Source of the DNA: an uncultured Roseateles sp.
GTDB taxonomy: Bacteria > Pseudomonadota > Gammaproteobacteria > Burkholderiales > Burkholderiaceae
Direction: 5' to 3'
NCBI GenBank assembly: GCA_946480605.1
Contig: CAMLKW010000062.1
Coordinates: 1-20,057 of the forward strand
DNA length: 20,057 bases
Shown: positions 15,999-20,057 of the stretch, piece after piece
Numbering within the stretch: the first letter of the stretch is position 1
Layout of the letters: each line of letters begins with the position of its first letter
The notes under the pieces: generated by a model
Database searches by the model: none
The model's input: the letters and a program-made list of their open reading frames with translations, nothing else
Told to the model about the DNA's origin: nothing
Translations under genes and position numbers: made by a program

Positions 15999-16580
15999 GT
16001 GTTATCCAAGCTCAACAACTCCCTGCTCAGCTATCTGAGCACGCAAGGCCAGGCCAGCTCGACCACAAGCGGCGGCACGGCCGGCACGAGTGCCAAGACG
16101 CAAGCCCTGTCGCAGGCCGCCATGCAACGCGCCGCGAGCACAGCCAAGGCTGCAGGCGCCGTGCAGGCGCTGGAGAACGGGCAGAAGGCTCTCGCCACCG
16201 ACCTGCGCGCCGCGATGGCCAAGGCCGGCGTCAAGCTCGGCGGGGCCGTCGAGTTCTCGGTGAAGTCCGACGGCAGCGTCAGCGTCAAGGGCAGCGACGC
16301 CGACAAGGCCGCCACCCAGGCCTTCCTGAAGGCCGACACCAGCAGCCCCAGCTTCGCCAGCCGCATCGCCACGCAGGCGCGCGACGCGATGAAGCTGTCC
16401 ACCACCATCCAGCAGAGCGCTGCCATCTCGCAGGCCGCCAAGATGGCCAAGACCACGGGCGGCGTGGTCTCGCTGTACACCTCGCTGATGCAGCAGACCG
16501 CGGCCACCAGCGTGACGTTCTCGCTGTCGGCCGGCAGCAGCTCGCTGACCTATCCCGGCTCGCTGACGGCCAACGCCTGA
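15999..16580 (+). CDS. Ala/Ser/Thr-rich protein of unknown function
   Basis: 193 residues from the GTG at 15999 (MLSKLNNSLLSYLSTQGQ). An upstream in-frame ATG at 15942 would add 19 residues, but these are encoded by the hairpin and read as His/Arg-rich text, so the GTG is preferred. I do not recognise the family. It has no signal peptide, membrane segment or cysteine. A Ser/Thr/Gly-rich stretch (about 16-32) is followed by Ala-rich helices (about 33-75), a short beta segment (VEFSVKSDGSVSVKG, about 83-97), more helices, and a Ser/Thr-rich beta-like tail (VTFSLSAGSSSLTYPG). The helix-beta-helix pattern with polar ends recalls small flagellar or secreted proteins, but that is only an impression. 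It is convergent with dcp, 21 bp away. Confidence 0.68.
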   Translation: MLSKLNNSLLSYLSTQGQASSTTSGGTAGTSAKTQALSQAAMQRAASTAKAAGAVQALENGQKALATDLRAAMAKAGVKLGGAVEFSVKSDGSVSVKGSDADKAATQAFLKADTSSPSFASRIATQARDAMKLSTTIQQSAAISQAAKMAKTTGGVVSLYTSLMQQTAATSVTFSLSAGSSSLTYPGSLTANA

Positions 16581-16601
16581 ACGACGAGGCAGTCCTGCGC
16601 A

Positions 16602-18737
16602 TCAGGGCTTCTGAACAACGAGGCCGCGGCGCTCCAGCAGCGGCTCGATCCGGGGCTCGTGGCCCACCAGGTCGCGGAACAACACCATCGCATCCTCGCT
16701 GCCGCCGCGTGAAAGCAGCTTGGCGCGCAGTTGGTCACCGTTGGCACGCTTCAGGCCGCCGTTGGCCTGCAGCCATTCCACCGTGTTGGCGTCCAGCACC
16801 TCGCTCCAGATGTAGGCGTAGTAGCCGGCCGAGTAGCCACCCAGGATGTGGCTGAAGTAAGGCGTGCGGTAGCGCGGCGGCACCGGCGCGAAGTCCACGC
16901 CCTCTTCTTTCAGCACCTTGGCCTCGAAGGCCATCACGCCGTCCGCCGCTGGCATCTCGCCGAGCTTGAGTTGATGCAGGCGTTGGTCCAGCAGCGCCGA
17001 GCTGAGATAGGACAGCGTCTTGTAGCCCTGGTTGAAGCGCTTCGCGCGCGACACCTTGTCCAGCAGCTCGCGCGGCATGGCTTCGCCCGTCTGGTAGTGG
17101 CGCGCGTAGCTGGCCAGCACGCTGGGCGTGTCGGCCCAGACCTCGTTGACCTGCGACGGGTACTCGACGAAATCACGCGGCGTGCGGGCCAGGCTGGGGT
17201 AGCGGCTCTTGTTCAAGATGGCGTGCAGCGCATGGCCGAATTCATGGAACAGCGTCTCCACCTCGTCCCAGGTCAGCAGCGTGGGCTGGCCGGCCGGTGG
17301 CTTCGGGATGTTCAGGTGGTTGGCCGAGACCGGCAGCGTGCCCTCCAGCGGGTTCTGGCTCACATAGCTGTTGGCCCAGGCGCCACCGCGCTTGGCTGGC
17401 CGGGCGTACAGGTCGGCGATGAAAATGGCCAGTTGCTTGCCGTCGGTGTCGAACACGTCGTAGACGCGCACGTCATCGCGGTAGACCGGCAGGTCGGTGC
17501 GGCGCTTGAAGCTGATGCCGTACAGCTGCTGGGCCGCGAAGAACACGCCGCGCTCCAGCACGCTGGTGATCTCCAGATAGGGCTTGAGCTGGGCCTCGTC
17601 GAAGCCGTACTTGGCGGCGCGCAGCTTCTCGGCGTAGTAGCTCCAGTCCCAGGGTTGCAGCGCGAACGTGGGTTGGCCCTTGGCGGCCTGGTCGGCGTCG
17701 ATGAGCTTCTGCAGTTCGGCCGCCTCCTGCTTCGCGACGGCGACGGCGGCCGGGGCCAGCTGGCGCAGCAGCGCGGTGGCGGCGGCCGGGGTCTTGGCGG
17801 TCTCGTCCTCCAGCACGAAGTCGGCCGGCGTCGCATAGCCCAGCAGCGCGGCGCGCTCCTGGCGCAGCGTCATCACGCGAGCCACGATGGCCGTCGTGTC
17901 GTTGGCATTGCCGCGGCTGCCACGCGCCACCGATGCACGGTGCAGGCGCTCGCGCAACGTGCGGTTCTGCAGCTCGGTCTCCAGCGGCTGGACGGTGGTG
18001 TTCAGCAGCGTCAGCAGGTACTTGCCTTCCAGGCCGCGCTTCTTGGCCGCATCGGCCGCCGCGGCGATCTGCGCGGCGCTCAGGCCAGCCAGTTCCTCGG
18101 CGCTGTCGACGACGATGGCCGAGTCATTGACCTCGGCCAGCACGGCGCGGCTGAAGCGCGCGCCCAGCGTCGCCATCTCGGCGTTGATCGCTTTCATGCG
18201 CGCCTTCTGCTCGTCGTTCAGCTGCGCGCCGGCGCGCACCATGTCGCGGCGGTAGCGCTCGATCAGACGCTTGGCTTCGGCGTTGGGCACCGCCTGGTCG
18301 CGGGCGGCGTACAGCGCCTCGACGCGGGCGAACAGCTTGGGGTTCAGCAGCACGGCGTCGCGCTGCGCGGCCAGCTTGGCAGCGTAGTCGCTCTGCAACT
18401 GCTGACGCGCCGGGTTGGTGTCGGCACCGCCCAGGCTGGACAACAGCGTGTTCGCGCGGGCGAGCAGGCGGCCGCTCTTTTCCCACGCGACGATGGTGTT
18501 GTCGAAGGTCGGCGCGGCGGGGTTGTCGGCGATGGCCTGGATCTCAGCCAGTTGCTCGGCCATGCCCTGGTCCAGCGCGGGCGCGAAATGCTCGTCCTTG
18601 AGCTTGTCGAACTGCGGGTAGCGCAGCGGCAGCGGGCTGACGCTCAGCAGCGGGTTGTCCGTGGCCTGCGCGCCGGCGAAGCCGGTGGCGAGCAGTGCGG
18701 ACAGCAGGAAGGGCGCGAAGCGGGTGGCAGCGGGCAT
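16602..18737 (-). CDS. dcp: Periplasmic M3-family dipeptidyl carboxypeptidase
   Basis: A 711-residue zinc metallopeptidase that removes C-terminal dipeptides from oligopeptides. The N-terminal signal peptide (FAPFLLSALLATGFAGA, cleavage near residue 23) directs it to the periplasm. The catalytic motif HEFGHALH places zinc ligands at H498 and H502 with catalytic E499. By comparison with thimet oligopeptidase, the third ligand is E525 in PRDFVEYPSQVNEVWAD. The substrate-binding region PPRYRTPYFSHILGGYSAGYYAYIW and the ending LSRGGSEDAMVLFRDLVGHEP match Dcp better than oligopeptidase A. It is slightly longer than E. coli Dcp (about 680), the extra being the leader. It follows the lytic transglycosylase by 86 bp on the same strand; no strong promoter is visible in the gap apart from a palindrome. 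Confidence 0.92.
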   Translation of the reverse strand: MPAATRFAPFLLSALLATGFAGAQATDNPLLSVSPLPLRYPQFDKLKDEHFAPALDQGMAEQLAEIQAIADNPAAPTFDNTIVAWEKSGRLLARANTLLSSLGGADTNPARQQLQSDYAAKLAAQRDAVLLNPKLFARVEALYAARDQAVPNAEAKRLIERYRRDMVRAGAQLNDEQKARMKAINAEMATLGARFSRAVLAEVNDSAIVVDSAEELAGLSAAQIAAAADAAKKRGLEGKYLLTLLNTTVQPLETELQNRTLRERLHRASVARGSRGNANDTTAIVARVMTLRQERAALLGYATPADFVLEDETAKTPAAATALLRQLAPAAVAVAKQEAAELQKLIDADQAAKGQPTFALQPWDWSYYAEKLRAAKYGFDEAQLKPYLEITSVLERGVFFAAQQLYGISFKRRTDLPVYRDDVRVYDVFDTDGKQLAIFIADLYARPAKRGGAWANSYVSQNPLEGTLPVSANHLNIPKPPAGQPTLLTWDEVETLFHEFGHALHAILNKSRYPSLARTPRDFVEYPSQVNEVWADTPSVLASYARHYQTGEAMPRELLDKVSRAKRFNQGYKTLSYLSSALLDQRLHQLKLGEMPAADGVMAFEAKVLKEEGVDFAPVPPRYRTPYFSHILGGYSAGYYAYIWSEVLDANTVEWLQANGGLKRANGDQLRAKLLSRGGSEDAMVLFRDLVGHEPRIEPLLERRGLVVQKP

Positions 18738-18811
18738 GGGCGACTTGTCTTGTGGACGAAATCGCCAAGGCTAACCGCTGCGCCTGCCCCGGCCAGAAGC
18801 AACGTGGCCAT

Positions 18812-18827
18812 GTAAAGCCAGCTTTAC
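18812..18827. promoter_or_regulatory. 16-bp palindrome upstream of dcp
   Basis: GTAAAGCCAGCTTTAC: the 7-bp arms are exact inverted copies with 2 bp between. It overlaps the stop codon of the lytic transglycosylase gene and lies 75 bp upstream of the dcp start. It is strikingly AT-rich for this genome. It has no following T-run on either strand, which favours a protein-binding site over a terminator. Confidence 0.45.
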
Positions 18828-19426
18828 GTCTGCCCGGGCAGCAGCCACTGCCGGCGGGCGCCGAACACCAGGTTGGGGTACTCGGCCCGGCCGCGGCTGC
18901 CGTTGTAGCGGCCCAGTGCCAGGAACAGGTCGCCCTTCTCGCGGTCCAGGTAGTGGCGCAGGATCACGCAGCCGAAGCGCAGGTTGGTCTGCATGTGGAA
19001 CAGGCTGGCCGCGTTGCCGTCGCCGATGCTGCGGGTCCAGAACGGCATGACCTGCATGTAGCCCCGCGCACCGGCCGTGCTGATGGCGTATTTGCGGAAG
19101 CCGCTCTCCACCTGGATCAACCCCAGCACCAGGCTGGGCTCCAGGCCCGCGCGCTTGGCTTCGTACCAGACGGTTTCGAGGAACTCGATGCGGATCTGCG
19201 CCTCGGTCTTGCGCTTCTTCAGCCGCTCGCTCATGGCACCCAGCCAGCGCAGATAGGCCATGCGCGAGTCCACGTCGTCGAAGCGCGGCCGCGGCGGCGC
19301 GGACTGCGCGATGGCGCTGCTCAGCACCGAGCGCACCGAGTCGATCAGCGGTTCTTCGATCTGGGCGCCGGCCCGCGCCGTCAGCGGCGCGGCCAGCAGG
19401 CCCAGGATCGCAGCGCGACGCTTCAA
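18824..19426 (-). CDS. Lytic transglycosylase (SLT family 1)
   Basis: A 200-residue periplasmic murein lytic transglycosylase that cleaves the MurNAc-GlcNAc bond to give 1,6-anhydro ends. A short leader ([20 protein letters not shown]) with a twin-arginine-like start is cleaved near residue 21. The SLT domain covers about 85-195, with catalytic E107 in [25 protein letters not shown] and LALGRYNGS are the other two signature motifs. The start is TTG at 19426, overlapping the proS stop as TTGA; the next in-frame ATG (residue 56) would remove the leader. It follows proS and is probably coupled to it. The family also includes membrane-bound MltC/MltE-like enzymes, so no symbol is given. Confidence 0.9.
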   Translation of the reverse strand: MKRRAAILGLLAAPLTARAGAQIEEPLIDSVRSVLSSAIAQSAPPRPRFDDVDSRMAYLRWLGAMSERLKKRKTEAQIRIEFLETVWYEAKRAGLEPSLVLGLIQVESGFRKYAISTAGARGYMQVMPFWTRSIGDGNAASLFHMQTNLRFGCVILRHYLDREKGDLFLALGRYNGSRGRAEYPNLVFGARRQWLLPGQT

Positions 19427-20057
19427 AGCTTCAGCAGGCCCTTCAGGTGGCCCACCACGTCGCCCACGGCCACCTTGGTGGCGGCCTCGTCACGCCGGCC
19501 CTGGTACTCGACCTGGCCTTCCTTCAAGCCGCGATCGCCCAGCACCACGCGGTGCGGTACGCCGATCAGCTCCCAGTCTGCGAACATCGCGCCCGGGCGC
19601 TCGCCGCGGTCGTCCAGCAGCACGTCGATGTCCAGTGCCTTCAGCTCGCCGTAGAGCTTGTCGGCGGCGGCCTTCACCTCTTCGCTGCGGTCCGCGCCGA
19701 TGGGGCAGATGACCACTGTGAACGGCGCGATCGCGTCCGGCCAGATGATGCCGCGCGCGTCGTGGTTCTGCTCGATGGCGGCACCCAGGATGCGCGTCAC
19801 GCCGATGCCGTAGCAGCCCATCTCCATCAGCTTGGGCTTGCCGGTCTCGTCCAGGAAGGTCGCGTTCATCGCGGCCGAATACTTGGTGCCGAGATAGAAC
19901 ACATGACCCACCTCGATGCCGCGCTGGATGGCCAGCACGCCCTTGCCGTCCGGCGACGGGTCGCCGGCGACGACGTTGCGGATGTCGGCGACGACGTCCG
20001 GCTCGGGCAGGTCGCGGCCCCAGTTCACACCGGTCAGGTGGAAGTCCACCTCGTTGG
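19423..20057 (-). CDS. proS: Prolyl-tRNA synthetase, C-terminal part
   Basis: 211 C-terminal codons of a bacterial-type ProRS; the N-terminal two thirds lie beyond the right edge. Visible first is the end of the editing/catalytic module ([35 protein letters not shown]). Class II motif 3 follows ([18 protein letters not shown]), then [18 protein letters not shown]. The anticodon-binding domain follows (about the last 100 residues, with [34 protein letters not shown]). It charges tRNA(Pro) in the cytosol. The TGA stop is embedded in the TTGA start of the downstream lytic transglycosylase. No anomaly is visible in the part present. Confidence 0.96.
   Translation of the reverse strand, partial: NEVDFHLTGVNWGRDLPEPDVVADIRNVVAGDPSPDGKGVLAIQRGIEVGHVFYLGTKYSAAMNATFLDETGKPKLMEMGCYGIGVTRILGAAIEQNHDARGIIWPDAIAPFTVVICPIGADRSEEVKAAADKLYGELKALDIDVLLDDRGERPGAMFADWELIGVPHRVVLGDRGLKEGQVEYQGRRDEAATKVAVGDVVGHLKGLLKL

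Noticed and set aside
16731..18815. A 694-codon plus-strand frame antisense to dcp
   Set aside because: The dcp strand has HEFGH and the full M3 signatures. The antisense frame is compositional shadow.

Overview
The window comes from the chromosome of a high-GC Gram-negative bacterium. The gene families, the order hemA-prfA-prmC-(outer-membrane protein)-grxD-ubiX, the pair proS/lytic transglycosylase, and the frequent TACAAT/GATAAT -10 boxes all suggest a betaproteobacterium of the order Burkholderiales. Something near Roseateles/Pelomonas/Rubrivivax is possible, but that placement is inference from memory and no search was run.

Left third (1-7821, all minus strand): an accessory surface or secretion locus. 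Read in transcription order it encodes a TolC-family outer-membrane lipoprotein (6304-7821), a short HlyD/RND-type periplasmic adaptor (5527-6291), and a giant repetitive protein that starts at 5498 and runs off the left edge (at least 1832 residues). The giant protein has an ESPR-like head normally associated with type V secretion, a LEPR-XLL motif, a DUF4347 domain with a conserved His and Cys, three Ig/cadherin-like repeats, and then autotransporter-type beta-strand (PATR) repeats. No inner-membrane energising component is visible. This mix of type V and type I features is the most unusual thing in the window.

Middle (7985-11007): a divergent 290-residue protein of unknown function, then a non-coding stretch with a -10 box and a strong intrinsic terminator (candidate small RNA or attenuator). 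After it come a small secreted protein translationally coupled to miaB (tRNA ms2i6A methylthiotransferase) and a small convergent three-helix membrane protein.

Right-middle (11063-16580, plus strand): core genes. hemA starts tetrapyrrole synthesis from Glu-tRNA, prfA is release factor 1, and prmC methylates the GGQ glutamine of release factors. An outer-membrane barrel-like protein follows behind its own promoter and inverted repeat. Then come grxD (monothiol glutaredoxin, Fe-S trafficking, relevant to Fe-S enzymes such as MiaB) and ubiX (prenyl-FMN synthesis). The last gene is an unrecognised Ala/Ser/Thr-rich protein whose start is preceded by a strong hairpin.

Right end (16602-20057, minus strand): the C-terminal third of proS, a lytic transglycosylase apparently starting at TTG inside the proS stop (TTGA overlap), and a periplasmic dcp-type M3 peptidase, with a 16-bp palindrome between the last two.
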